Part shown: positions 1 to 12,140 of the stretch, one piece after another
Position numbering within the stretch: the first letter of the stretch is position 1
Layout of the letters: the number at the start of each line of letters is the position of its first letter
NCBI GenBank assembly: GCA_008360975.2
Contig: CM039182.1
Coordinates: forward strand, 28,152,566-28,216,565
Length of the DNA stretch: 64,000 bases
Direction: 5' to 3'
Origin: Lichenostomus cassidix
Taxonomy: Eukaryota; Chordata; Aves; Passeriformes; Meliphagidae
The notes under the pieces: generated by a model
What the model saw: only the letters and a program-made list of their open reading frames with translations
What the model was told of the DNA's origin: nothing
The model's database searches: none
Made by a program: the position numbers and the translations under genes

Positions 1-744
1 AAAATTTTCTGGAGCTTTTTCCTAATTTCCTTCCTTATTTGTCCATTCTAACATCCCTTCCAAAACAAAGTATGTTCTAGCAAGGGAAACGACCCAGAGC
101 CAAATATATACAGGGGACTACTTCTTTCGTTTTGCTGGGTATTTTGCTAAGTGCCATGGATTTTACTGACAAATTTTATATTTACCTAAAATCTATTTAA
201 GCAGATCTTAGACATGCTGATTTTAGAAGGATGCAGACCACCTCAAATGAGTTACCGGGCACTATATACTTAGGCATTGAGACAAATGTACTAGAGTAGA
301 GAGTATGAATCTGGTTCTATCTTTAGCTTCAATTTTCCTCTTTGGCAGACACAAACCATGATGGTTCTAAAATAATTGGTCCTTCTTCTCTCAAAATTTT
401 TTGAAGGTGGAAATTTGATACCTTTAGAAAAAAAATTAATTCAATTAGTATTTGAGTTTGTGAACAACAACATGAACAAATGCAACTTCATTAAATTGTA
501 TTGTACTAACTACTGGGCTATTTCCATATGTCATCTTATTATCTTTCACATTTATCTAACAGTTTTTCTTCCGGCACTTTTAATTATCTTTGTTATTAAA
601 TAGTTACATTATGTTATGCCGAAGTAGGAACTGGCATTACTATGGGAAAAACATAATATAACTCTACTTAAGAAATAAATTTTATCAAATATTCCTCCAA
701 CCTGATGATTTTTATTTCTCACTTTGTGATGTCTGTCTTCAAAG
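1..744. other. AT-rich non-coding DNA, nothing recognised
   Basis: I see no gene, RNA gene or recognisable repeat here. A 75-codon open frame at 376-603 on the plus strand has low-complexity, hydrophobic content, no flanking signals and no recognisable domain, so I treat it as chance. Confidence 0.6.
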
Positions 745-1640
745 AATTATTTAGGTTGAAAAAGAGCTTTAAGATCATTGAGTCCAATTGTTAACCCAGC
801 ACTGCCAAGCCCACTACATCTTTTAAATACTTCCAAGGATGGTGACTAACCATTTCCCTGGGCAGCCTGTTCCAATATTTGATGTCTGTTTCCATGAAGA
901 AACTTTTCCTAATCCAATCTAAACCTTCCCTGGTGCATCTTGAAGCCATTTCCTGTTTTCCTATGACTTGCAGCTTGAGAGAATAGACCAACACTGACTG
1001 TGTTACAACCTCTTTTCAGGCAGTTGTAGAGAGCACTGAATTCCTTCTGAGCCTCCTTTCCTCCAGACTAAGCAACCCCAGCTCCCTCAGCTGCTCCTCA
1101 TAAGTGTTGTGTTGCAGACCCTTCACAAACTTCATTGCCCTCCTCTGCACACACTCCAGCACCTCAGAGTCTTTTGTGGAATGGCCCGAAAATGGACACA
1201 GCACTTGAGGTGTGGCTTCACCAGTGCTGTGTATAGGAGAACAATCATTGCCCTGGTCCTGCTGGCCACACTACTGCTCACACAGGCCAAGATGCCATTG
1301 GGCTTCTAGGCCACATGGGCACAATGACAGCTCATGTTCAGCTGGCAGTCGTTTTTCATGTTGAGCCACCAGGCGTTTTTCCACTGGGCAGCTTTCCAGC
1401 CACTCCACCCCATTCCTGTAGCCTTGCATGGGGTTGTTGTGACCCAAGTCCCGGACACAGCACTTGGCCTTGGTGACCCTCATACAATTGGCTTGAGCCC
1501 ATCAATCCAGCCTGTCCAGAAACTCTGCAGAGGCTTTCTGTCCTCCTGCAGAGCAACAATTCCACCCAACTCTGTGTTGTCTGCAACTTGACTGAGGGTG
1601 CACTTGACCTCCCTACACCGGGTCATTATCATTCTACTAC
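745..1640 (-). mobile_element. CR1 LINE, 3' portion of ORF2 (decayed)
   Basis: This is the downstream end of a CR1 non-LTR retrotransposon inserted on the minus strand. Read on that strand, separate frames give the conserved CR1 ORF2 C-terminal landmarks in order: a segment with LGHNNPMQ and EWLESC (1271-1483), then [17 protein letters not shown] followed by [15 protein letters not shown] (1016-1204), then WNRLPREMV and PWKYLKDVV (791-994). The plus-strand text at about 752-800 is the reverse complement of the CR1 3' end (a GATCATTGAGTCCAA-type motif). The copy is 5'-truncated, as is usual for CR1, and the reading frame is broken by several frameshifts and stops. It lacks the endonuclease and most of the reverse transcriptase, so it is inactive. 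The family call is firm; the exact subfamily and the boundaries (about 20 bases either way) are not. Confidence 0.93.
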
Positions 1641-2238
1641 ATTACTAACTAAAGATGCAGCTACAGAAAGGAAAAGCCACATTGCATTTCTAGTATGAAC
1701 CTCATCTTAAACAGTGCTTAGCTTTTAAGTTAAATCATCCTGAGCCATCATTCAGCCAAACACGAATTTTCTTTCATATCTCTTGGACTAGCATTTCAAA
1801 TGTACATAATGTCAACCCAGTCTTTCTGTAGCTGATAGTGTTGCTTATCATCACCCAAAAGTTGACCTCAACAAGTCTTTCTATAGTGCAACTGCTTGAG
1901 AAAATATCTATAAGATTAAAAAATAATATTTTTTGTATCACAGAGTTGTTTCCCTTTCTAGAGTTTACCTTTCTAATGATCATGCATGATTCATATTAGG
2001 AGAAATTCTCATATTAAGTACTGCAGGAGTATTTTTTGAAAATATACAGCGAATATCAGATCAGTCCTTACCACATAGTCACAAGGAAATCAGTCAGTAT
2101 AAACAAAAGGATCATAAAAGAAGTCTGAAACTACCAGGGTCTGTTTCATGCAACAGATTTTAATATGCCTTAATCATGGAATATCCTTTAAATGGTCATG
2201 GACCATTAGCAATATGCATAGAAATTAGTAAGAAACAG

Positions 2239-2254
2239 TAAATAAATAAATAAA
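2239..2254. repeat. (AAAT)n microsatellite, short
   Basis: About four tandem copies of a TAAA/AAAT tetranucleotide. Confidence 0.85.
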
Positions 2255-2803
2255 CACATACAAGTTCAGAGTAATAATGTTCAAAATTTTATACTTTAAA
2301 ATGGTGAATAATGATAAGGAGTAACTACATCCAAAGCGGAAAAAAATAGGGATATCCCAATGAAGCTTAATATATAATAGAAGTGTGTGGCTCCTCCACA
2401 TCCATATTTCCAGACACTTGGAGACTAACAGTACTCAGGTCAACCATTTACAAAGCAGGAGACAGAGAAACACCTTATTCCACATATTACTTGTTTTGCT
2501 CATATTAGTGATGCTTCAAATTTTGTCATTATTTAGTTCTAAGTCATTTGTCTCCATTTATGATCCAAGTAGTTTGTCAGCTAATCTAAAAGATATATTT
2601 CGCACCATGGCCTCGAGGACTTTTGTTACAGCTTGCTTGGCTTATTTATGGCTAAAATTAATTTAATTATTTAGTAGTTCACTTCAGTGACTGAAAGATC
2701 ACACCTAAGGAGAACAGTTCACATAAAAAATAGCAAGTGATTTCCTAAAAGAATTCATGAGTGCTTGAAATTAGCCTTGATTTTTCACTTTTGCATCCGG
2801 AAT

Positions 2804-2823
2804 AAAAAAAAAAAAAAAAAAAA
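2804..2823 (+). repeat. Poly-A tract (20 A)
   Basis: Twenty uninterrupted A directly after AAT, so the string reads as a poly(A) signal running into the tract. It could be the tail of a retroposed transcript, but the sequence just upstream (2380-2800) matches nothing I recognise, and A-runs of this length are common in AT-rich intergenic DNA. Confidence 0.8.
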
Positions 2824-5800
2824 GACAATTTTTTTTATATTGCTGGTCCAGGGAGTGTGCCTGTGCTAACATATGGTACATAACAAAGCTTATAATCATA
2901 AATTTTCTCAACGAGGTTACAAGACTTTTCTGTTATGAATATGTATTTTTATGTAGTTTACTTTTGCAGATAGTAATGCAGATACAAAGACTCTAGATTT
3001 TAATGAAATTCATATGACTATGACTTCTAATGAGCTAGAACTAGGAAGGAAGCAAGGAAGTCAAAGAAGCAAGAAAGGTTTGAAGATACATTGGGCCAAC
3101 AATTTGGCCTAGAATTGATTAAGTTCTGGGACAGGTCTTACAAACTCCAGGCTTCCTCTTCTGATGGAGCCAGACCCTCATGGTTCACTCCTCATCAGTT
3201 TTCTCCCTTTACTTTAGGATGGAATTGGAAAAGTATCTCTGAATCCAAAAGCACACTTCTAAAAGGAGAAATTCTGCTTAGCTTTGAACTATGATTAAAG
3301 GGTACAAGTCAAATGGACAATGGAGTTAGATTTTGCGTGTGTTTTGGTGTGCTTGTACTAAAAACATACCTTTCCATCATCCTTTAACCTATTTATTACT
3401 TACCCAAAGGACTTTCCTAGCCTTTTATGATGTCAAGTCTCAGTAAGGAATGACTTTTTATGGCCCTATTATAAACCCATAAAAATGAAGTTTTACAATG
3501 GAAAAACTAACAGATGTTTATTTCTAGCTTTGAAAGAAGGAGCTTTGGACTCCAGAGTGAGCATTGTTTTTATTTAAAAATAGTCAGTCTTCTCAGCTAT
3601 TTGGCATTTTGTTCTGGAACTCTATATTCTGTTTCCTACAGCTACTACAGCTAGATCTATCACTCTTACAATAATATTATTTGCCCAGGTACACTACAGT
3701 CTGCCTTTCCTTTTTCAATAAATTCTTATTCTTAGCTCTTGAAAATATGTTCTACATTTAAACTTGTCATTAAAAGTTGGGTTAGGAATGAAACTGGTTA
3801 CAAAATTTAATAACTAAAAATATGTATCCATATTTGAGTTTTTGACAAAAATACAGAAATGAATGACTTAAAGCTTAAAAATTGATTTTTTAATGGATTC
3901 TGAGAGGCAAAGAATTTTTAAATGGTATTAATTGATTTGTTATTTTGTAAAAAAACTAAAACAGAACAAGTCCATTGTTAAAAATAGGTCAGAGTGTTTT
4001 CAATGACAATTGCATAAAATCATCCATTAGAATACTAACCCCTCATTGCATTAATGCGTTAGTGCCTATAGAAAAAAAAATACTGAGAGATCATCTAACA
4101 TTGAAAGTGAGAACACTATTGATATCTAATATATCAAAAATTAGGCAACTACTTCTACATATCACATCATGAATTATTCTAACTAAATACTTAATTTGGT
4201 TGAATTTGGGGGACCTTGCAAGACATATTTACACCACAGTAAACAACGAGCTTGTGCTCTAAACAGTGATGAAGTAAACATACATAACCCTATAAACTCA
4301 GTGCTTTGCCTATTAAATCAAGTTCAAAACACATGCCTTGAATTCTGACTACATGATGCTGAGATGTGTGGTAATAGAAGAGCACCTTTAAGACTTAAAA
4401 AAACTTAAAAGACACATAAATGCACAGTGTAGCTATCTGGTGTATACAATACAAGGAAAATTGATGGGGTATTACAACACAAGCCCAGCATTATTCATTT
4501 GCAGATGTATTTTAAACAGTCATTTCCTATAATCTCTCCGTATTTCCTCCCCTGCTTTGCTGACTTTCCCTACAATGACTAGATTAAAAGGAATGTACAC
4601 TGTCAACAGCAAAGAAAATGGGTCTCATTGATTCTCTACAAATGCAAAAACTTTACAATTTTGAAAAAGCTTTTTTCTATAGGTTTTTTTTTTATTTTTG
4701 GATACATAATAAAATGCCTCAATAACAAGAATATGAAATTATTTTGGCTGCTTAAAAAAGATTGATTAGGTCTAATCACAACTGTGAAATTTCACACAGA
4801 AAACAATCACAGTTTTACTGTTGTACAACCATGATGTACAGTGTCTGGTGTGTCTATTCTATTAAATTACTACTATTCATAGTTTGGGTTCTCTTGACTA
4901 AGGTTTCTCAGAATGGAATCCACCCAGTTTTGGTGATGCACTCTTGAAAATTTGAAAGGTGATTCTAAACAAACTGTGCTGCAGGAGAGGAGAACAGGGG
5001 ATACCTCAAAACTACGTAGAATTCCTACTTGGATAAACAAATCCTATCCACACCTATCTACTCAACTGTATCAAAAGAAAACATTGTAAACAGGAATATA
5101 CATACAATGAGAACAAAGTATTACCGAATAGATTATATGAAATACAACTCAAACAAACTTTTTTGGTAATCATAATCATTGTCATCAGAACTTTCCTGGA
5201 AGCAGTGAATATCTGAATTTCCAAAGTATGAAATAGCATTTTAAGTTCTCTCACTGAATCGGTGCATGTACTAATTATATATATACATATACAAAAATTT
5301 ATATGAATTTTTTAAGATCACACAAAAAGCATAAAATAATATCACTGAAACAGAAATTTTTCAGGGCAACCACACTATTCAGTTTGGTTCTTTCAAAGTA
5401 GTTGATGATCTGGGGCATCCTCTTTTGATCAAAAGATTAAAGAATACGAATTCCTTATGATGACAAATGTCAAAGGAAACAAGGAATAACTTAGGAAATC
5501 ACTGAAATCTTTCAGTTAGGACATTAAATATATTTAGGAGGAAAAGAGTTATGTCATAAGATAGTGTCTTATAAAATGGCTAGTAAATTAAATTAGAATT
5601 ACACCAAATCAAATTGATAAAATTCTATTTTATATCATAGGATGTTAGGATTATTTCTTCCTTCTCTTTCAGGCAATGTTATTTCCTATTTAATGTACCC
5701 ATGGATTAACTTATTTTATAAAAGTTTTAAACCCCCCCCACGTTGAGAAAAGTACTCCAAGGTAAATGCACACTACAGAAAAATGCTCATGTGCTCGTGT

Positions 5801-7468
5801 GAGATGTTCTGTAGGTAAGCTTGGTAGCAAGGAAGCACTCCAAGGAACACCCAGTTCACAAACCGATGTACATCGATAGAGACAAATACGACAATAGGCA
5901 CAGGCACAAGTGAGGGTTAACAAGATAATGAACAAAATTTTAAGAAGAAAATTGCTTGACCATGTTTATTATTAATCAATTATGATCTGCGTTAGGTGAA
6001 TGCTTCACTGATGATGTTTTTTCCTTCAAATGACTTATTAAAACCTAAGAAAATTTATAGATTAACTCAAATGGCATAACACCAAACTGCAGGGGCTCGG
6101 GGAATAACCTGCATTGCTCTCTCTCCATTCTAAGGCTATCCTGAGGGCATTTTTCAGATGCCAGTTGGAAGGAGCACAAAGAGTAAGATGAATGCTGCAT
6201 CCTAGGCTGGGCTGAGAGGAAAGGAGAGCCAGCAGAACTTTAGTAGGTGAAATAGTGGGGAACATGAGCAATAAAATTGAGAAATACTGAAAATGGTCAC
6301 TCCTGTGTGGGCATGCACAACATAGCTTAGTGAGAGGGATAGTGTTAGGAGTCAGAGACAAGACAACATTAGGATAGACGTCATGCACGTTAAGAGAATG
6401 AGATCTGAAACATTAACATCCTGATTTTTTTTCTATACAATTATCAGTTGCAATTACACACCAAAAGAAACAAATCTACCCCCAGTTGCGATGGATGAAC
6501 ATCTGCACTTTCCAGACGTTCTTTTCCACAGGATTTCTTTGCAATAGCATAGAACAACCAATCAGTCATTTAATGACAGCATTATAACCCATTATGTTCA
6601 AGAGTCAATTACTCTAAGACCTTACAGTTTTATCACATACAATATGTCTAAATTGGATGCAATACTGTGGATCAATCAAATTTAAAATTTTATTTGAATC
6701 TGACTGTATAAGGCTACAAATGATTTATACTGGGGAGTGGGGACAAGGAAGAACAGTCAAAATTACAAAACATCAAACAGTTGATGAGCCCTTAAAGAAT
6801 TAACTACTTCTTTCATTGATACATGGCCCGTACACAAACAAGATAATTGCGGTTTAAAGAAAGTGTCTGGCACTTTTTCCATTTGTAACAAAGCCCAGAA
6901 ATCAGCAAATACTGATTGGTTAATCGGAAACACAGAGCACAGAGCAGCATGTGGAACTAAGACCATATGTGAAAATGGGATTGTCACAGCAAGGACACTA
7001 AGGGTCACAGGACATACATCTGTAGGAAATCACTCTTCATTAGGCTGGCTGCTCATGGAAGAGTTTGTTAGTATTATGTTCATGTATGGATGTGCAATCA
7101 TTAATAAATTAGAACTATAAGTTACTTTTCAGAAATAGAATACAAAATATATCTAGTCTGCCCAAGGGATGAAGAAATGCACATCAGATGTATTATTTAC
7201 AAATGCTATATTTTGCAGCATCTTGACATTTGCCTGTTTGTAAAGGCCATAGCTGATATATCTCAGTTGAAAAGAAAAGAATTTATTCCTGTACTACTGG
7301 AAAAGAGGCTATGCTCCATCTGACGTTCAAAAGAGTTACAAATTCATTACTGGAAAATAAGATCTTCACTGGCTGTAAGAGTGTATTACTCCATCAAAAT
7401 CAATACTGTTGATTGACTGTAACAGGGGAAGTGTCAGAAACATACATCAAAACCTCTTTATAATTTTC

Positions 7469-7482
7469 TTTTTTTTTTTTTT
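7469..7482. repeat. Poly-T tract (14 T)
   Basis: Uninterrupted T-run in AT-rich DNA with no associated element. Confidence 0.85.
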
Positions 7483-7877
7483 AATAATAACCCATATACC
7501 AAATCAGTTTCACAAATAGTTCTGTGTGTCTTTAATGGGAAAACTTGGAATTTAATCAAATTACATGTAAGTAGACATTACTAGAAACACAGGCCAAAAA
7601 TAGGGCCAAAGTACAAACATTTAGGTTTTCAGTTGTGGTAGACAGGTGCTGTAAGCAGCACCAGAGGATGGGAAAGGATACTTGGATATTGAAACAGCAT
7701 GAAAGAAGCTGAGTTTATGAACATGTGATCAAATATGAAAAGCCATCTGTTTCAGGCAAGTTAATAGTACGATATAAAATACATAGGAAAATATTCTACA
7801 ATTCAGAAACCACAGGTGATATTCCATCATTTGGCTAATTTGTATTTTAGAAAATTGAGGCTGACAATATTTTAAAA

Positions 7878-7897
7878 AATTCAATTCAATTCAATTA
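7878..7897. repeat. (ATTCA)n microsatellite
   Basis: Between three and four tandem copies of ATTCA within an AT-rich context. Confidence 0.8.
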
Positions 7898-8305
7898 TGG
7901 TCCTATTTAATAGCAGAATAGCATAGTTTTTAATGAAAACATGTTGCCCTTTTCCTCTCATGAAAAGTTCTCCATTGCCTTCAGTTTTGAGTTTGTCATC
8001 ACTTAACAAAACAAACAGCTTCAGTAAAAGACTCCTTCAAATTTCTGCATGAAAACTGCATTTCTACCATGAGAGAAACATCTGCATAAATTCAAAGTAA
8101 CAGGATAGATGGAACCTTGATTTGACTACTTTAAAAACTAAAAAGTTAATTTTTAAATACAGTAATCTGTGACATATGCATGGTATCATTAAGGTATAAC
8201 AAGTAGGTTTCTTTTATGAAAATTATTTTGTTTTCTTGATACATATGTAACCCTTCTCAGATGAAGAGCTGCTTCTCCCATCTCTTTTTTAACTATGGAT
8301 TGGCC

Positions 8306-8324
8306 ATAAATAAATAAATAAATA
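8306..8324. repeat. (TAAA)n microsatellite
   Basis: Between four and five tandem copies of the TAAA tetranucleotide. Confidence 0.85.
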
Positions 8325-8773
8325 TTTACGATAGATGCTTGCCAGAACTCCAGATACCACTAAGACACCTGAAGTGCCACTCTTCACATAATCAAGCCAT
8401 TTGATAATGGGGGAAATTTTACCCTACACCAGGTGGGATTTTCTTACAGCCTTAGACTAGGGTCTGCCTTCTGGGTTTACTTGGAATGGTTTGGATTTTT
8501 TATTGGTCTCTTTTTTTTAATTCCTCATATAGCAGGTATGTAGGGCTGCTGCTGTCTGTGATCACATCTCTATTCTTTCCATCACACAATATGATTTTGG
8601 ATGTCTCATTACTTATAATTAATTTCTGGTAGCAGGTAGAGAAGTATGTAAGAGTTCTGAGGATCTGATAACCCATGGACATTTTTTGATCATTTTATTG
8701 CACTATCACCTGTAACAGCAACTTATTCAATTTGGTGTCCCAGATGTTTACTTCACTTCCTAACTTCACAGAC

Positions 8774-8788
8774 AAAAAAAAAAAAAAA
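8774..8788. repeat. Poly-A tract (15 A)
   Basis: Uninterrupted A-run with no recognisable retroposed unit attached. Confidence 0.85.
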
Positions 8789-11700
8789 TACAGAGCAAAA
8801 CTTCCCTTTTAGATTTTCACCTCTACTTTCTGTACTTGGTGCAACTAGACTACAAGGTTTAATAGCTCTTCATCTACATCTTCCATCCGTTTGCTTAAGT
8901 GCTATGTCATTCTGTGGATTGGCAATTCTAAGTCAGGAGGGTTTGAACTACTCCCTCAGGTTATTCATTCTGTATATTTTATTAAAAATATGTTTTTGTT
9001 ACTAGAGTAAAAAGAAATTGAAAGCTAATAGCTTTGACTCTTCTATCCACAATAAACCTCTGGATGGATACTTAATGAGAATGTGTATATCTGGGATAAT
9101 CAAACAAAGCAGATCCCTAACCAACACAGGTTAGTGAGACAGGAAATCCTACATTTCTTACTTAGACACAATTTCCATAAAACCAAAAGTTTTTGTTATA
9201 TTATAATGTAGTCAACTTCACATTCTCTGTCAAAGGTTACAAGACGCACATTCCTTCTGACTCAATATGATCACGTCTCTCCTGTCACTTTCAGTATCAA
9301 AGCTCATATTGCAGCTTCAGCAGTTTTATTAGGATTCCTAATCTATATTTACAATAAATTAGCTTTCTGTAACCAAATCTGTAATAAATCCTGTTAATAA
9401 TGTTATCAGGAAAATAGGGCAACCCAGCTTACAGATTTGTCTGACACCAAAATATTGCATATCCTAAATTGCCATTTAAAGTAAATGAGGTAAGATGGTC
9501 AATAAGATTATTTTAAAAAAACACTCAAAACTCAAGTCACCAAGTACTATACTTAAAAAAAAACCAAACGTATAAATAAGAGAAGAAAAAACAAAACCTA
9601 ACAACCCTCAAAGCAGGTCCTACAACAGAATATTCACTGTATTTACATGGCTCTTCTACTACAGCTTAAAATTTTTGCTTGGAAACTCATGACAAATTAA
9701 ATTCATTATATTTTCAAATTCCTTTATGACTCTCTGCAAGGCATAAAGGAACAGACTGACACCCATATATAAAGCAGAGTCATAGCATCACTACTACACA
9801 GTGTGGAAATCTAAAGGAATGTTCTTTTCCCTGTCACTGCCTGGGAGCCACTGGGAAGGCTTTAGCATCATCTGAAGATGAACTGCTGTAGGGTTAATAG
9901 CAATAAATATGTACTTTCTCCCTCCCTAAGAAACATTTACTCTGCATTTCAGACTGGGGATTGGGAAGGATGAAGTTAAGCCCATGCATCTGCTGTTTGC
10001 TCAGTGATGACTCAATCTCCCCCATCCTGCTGTCCCACATAATTATTTTGTGGAATGTGAGTGAAGAGAAAGACCTCATATTATGTATTGCTGTTTTTCT
10101 TCTCCAGACATGTAGTTTACACCAATTCTCGAATTGCTATCTATCTCCTACTTTGCCATGAAAACCAAAGCAGCACTCCCTTTTACAATAGCATAAATCT
10201 GAAACTATGTACAATCTAAATTAAAAATTGCACTAAGCAAAACTTGTCAAGTTTCTTATTAGGAAATATTTTTTATTTACCAAACGTGATTGCACATGCA
10301 TGCTTTATTTAACTAGTTTATTATTTTGATTGCATACCTCCAAAATATGTTTTCAACTAACGTAATTGTGTTAATTTGCATCTTGAAAGGGCACCTTTGC
10401 AAAACTGAGCATTTTATCAAGGTTATTCCAGCTGAATCAAATGAAATTCACACACAGAGTTGTAATAATTACCTTCAATATGTAGCATTAACTAGGGAAA
10501 GAGAAACCAAATGTTCAGATTTTCTTATCATAATACAATTTTAAAAAGTGAAAATAAAATGGATTTTCATTGAAATAAATGTAAAAATAAATTATTTCTG
10601 ATTGTCAGGGAATTCTTAAAAACAAGACCTAAATAAACAGGATGTGATACAGATAAACCTTTCTCTTATTCTAAGGAGAGCACCAGATAAAGTGTCCTAG
10701 TCAACAGTTGATCAAGCAGTGGCTGTTCAATAGAAAGTTTAACAGTGAATTGCATAGCCCTTGTCTTGATTTTACTCACAGGTGATTTTGCACCTTTTCA
10801 CTTAAACCAGTCAACACAAGCCTATATTTGTTGTATTTTTTCTAAGAGGGTTTTTTTTTTGCAAGTAAGTACATAAAAGCTTCCTTTGTTTCAATGGAAA
10901 TGCACTTAATGTGTTGTTTGTTTTTCTTTTTTCTTTTTCAAGTTAGGACTTACTATATCAAGGTGAACTGATTTTACATAAGTAAAATCCAAATTTTAGA
11001 TCATATAACTTTAAATTACTAGAAAATAGAATAAACAGTTAAATTCAAATGGCTTTTGAACTTATGCAACTCTAAAAGACTTCTGATTAGTGACTGCAGC
11101 CAACTAAACCACAATCCACAATCTTGCTCCCTCCAATCTTCATGCACTCATGAAAAGAGTACACATCATATAGTATGTATGATCCCTTTCTTAGGCCTTG
11201 TTCATATATATGCCTCTGTAAAAAAGAACCACAGCTTTCACACTCCCTTTTGGGTCTCTAGACTCTACAGAACTGAGGTAGGAGAAGAAGTAGTGGTAGT
11301 GGTCTGGGGATAATACTGGTATATCATCTCATTTCTTGGCCTCTACAAATGAGAGAGGAGGTTTCCTTAAATGAGAAATAATATTGTATACACTCATCCA
11401 ATAATATGCAGATCAAATAATCTGTTAAACACAAAACTGGAATGAAAAATCCAAACTAACAGCATTGAAAGATCCCTTTGGATATATTCACAGGTGACCA
11501 GTTTAATTATGTGGAATCTAATAAATTAATTACATTATTCCAACCTGATGAGTTGTGTCACAGTAATGCTGATACAGTTAAGATTAAAAAAATGGGGATG
11601 TAACAGCCTGCCTTGTTATCACTGTGTATGCTGTCACAGCTTCGCAGTGAACTGTGACTGAGATGTATTAGCAGGTCAAAAGGGCAAAGCTTTTCAATTT

Positions 11701-11940
11701 TTAAAAATTCTAGAAAATGGATGACATTCAAAGAAAAGCTTATGCTTAGCGGGGAACCAAACAAAGTAGTATTTTCTTATATATATTCTTAAAGAGGGAA
11801 AAAGGAAAAACACAAATGCAGACACTGTTATTAAAAGGCTCTACTTCATGCCAGGCTTCTTCTATATGTTTATTGTGTACAATTTACTGCTTGAATCCCC
11901 TATAAAGCTCACACAGTGATTCAGATAAAACCAGAGGGAA

Positions 11941-12140
11941 AACTGTTATGTCTCTTGCTTCCTGGAGTGGCAGAGGTTGGGCCAGAGGTGAGATTTCAAT
12001 GAATTACCCTCGTAAGTGCCTATCAATTATTGATAACAGTATAGTTAGATGCGTTATTTTATCTCAAATTAGGGCGATGCAATTGGGTATTCACAGGAGC
12101 TCTCTCCAGCAGCTTTATGCAAGTGTTGGCAGTCGAATGA
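11941..12140. promoter_or_regulatory. Possible conserved non-coding element
   Basis: This block differs from its surroundings. It keeps several CpG dinucleotides (near 12010, 12051 and 12074) in a region where CpG is nearly absent. It also packs homeodomain-type ATTA/AATT cores (a near-palindromic TCAATTATTGA at about 12024-12034) beside a GATA core. Retained CpGs and dense AT-core motifs are typical of vertebrate developmental enhancers, but nothing here proves function. A 100-codon plus-strand frame (11948-12250) overlaps the block and could be a chance consequence of its composition. The call is an inference from composition only. Confidence 0.2.

Larger units (their letters stand above)
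1641..11940. other. AT-rich single-copy DNA, no gene recognised
   Basis: About 10 kb without a recognisable exon, RNA gene or transposon. The frames over 60 codons here (for example 2385-2666 plus and 6062-6388 minus) have no domain and no codon pattern distinct from their surroundings. The stretch holds only short simple repeats, listed separately. Old diverged repeats could be present but cannot be recognised by eye. Confidence 0.55.

Noticed and set aside
1109..1591. Plus-strand frames of 66 and 85 codons
   Set aside because: They are antisense shadows of the minus-strand CR1 copy.
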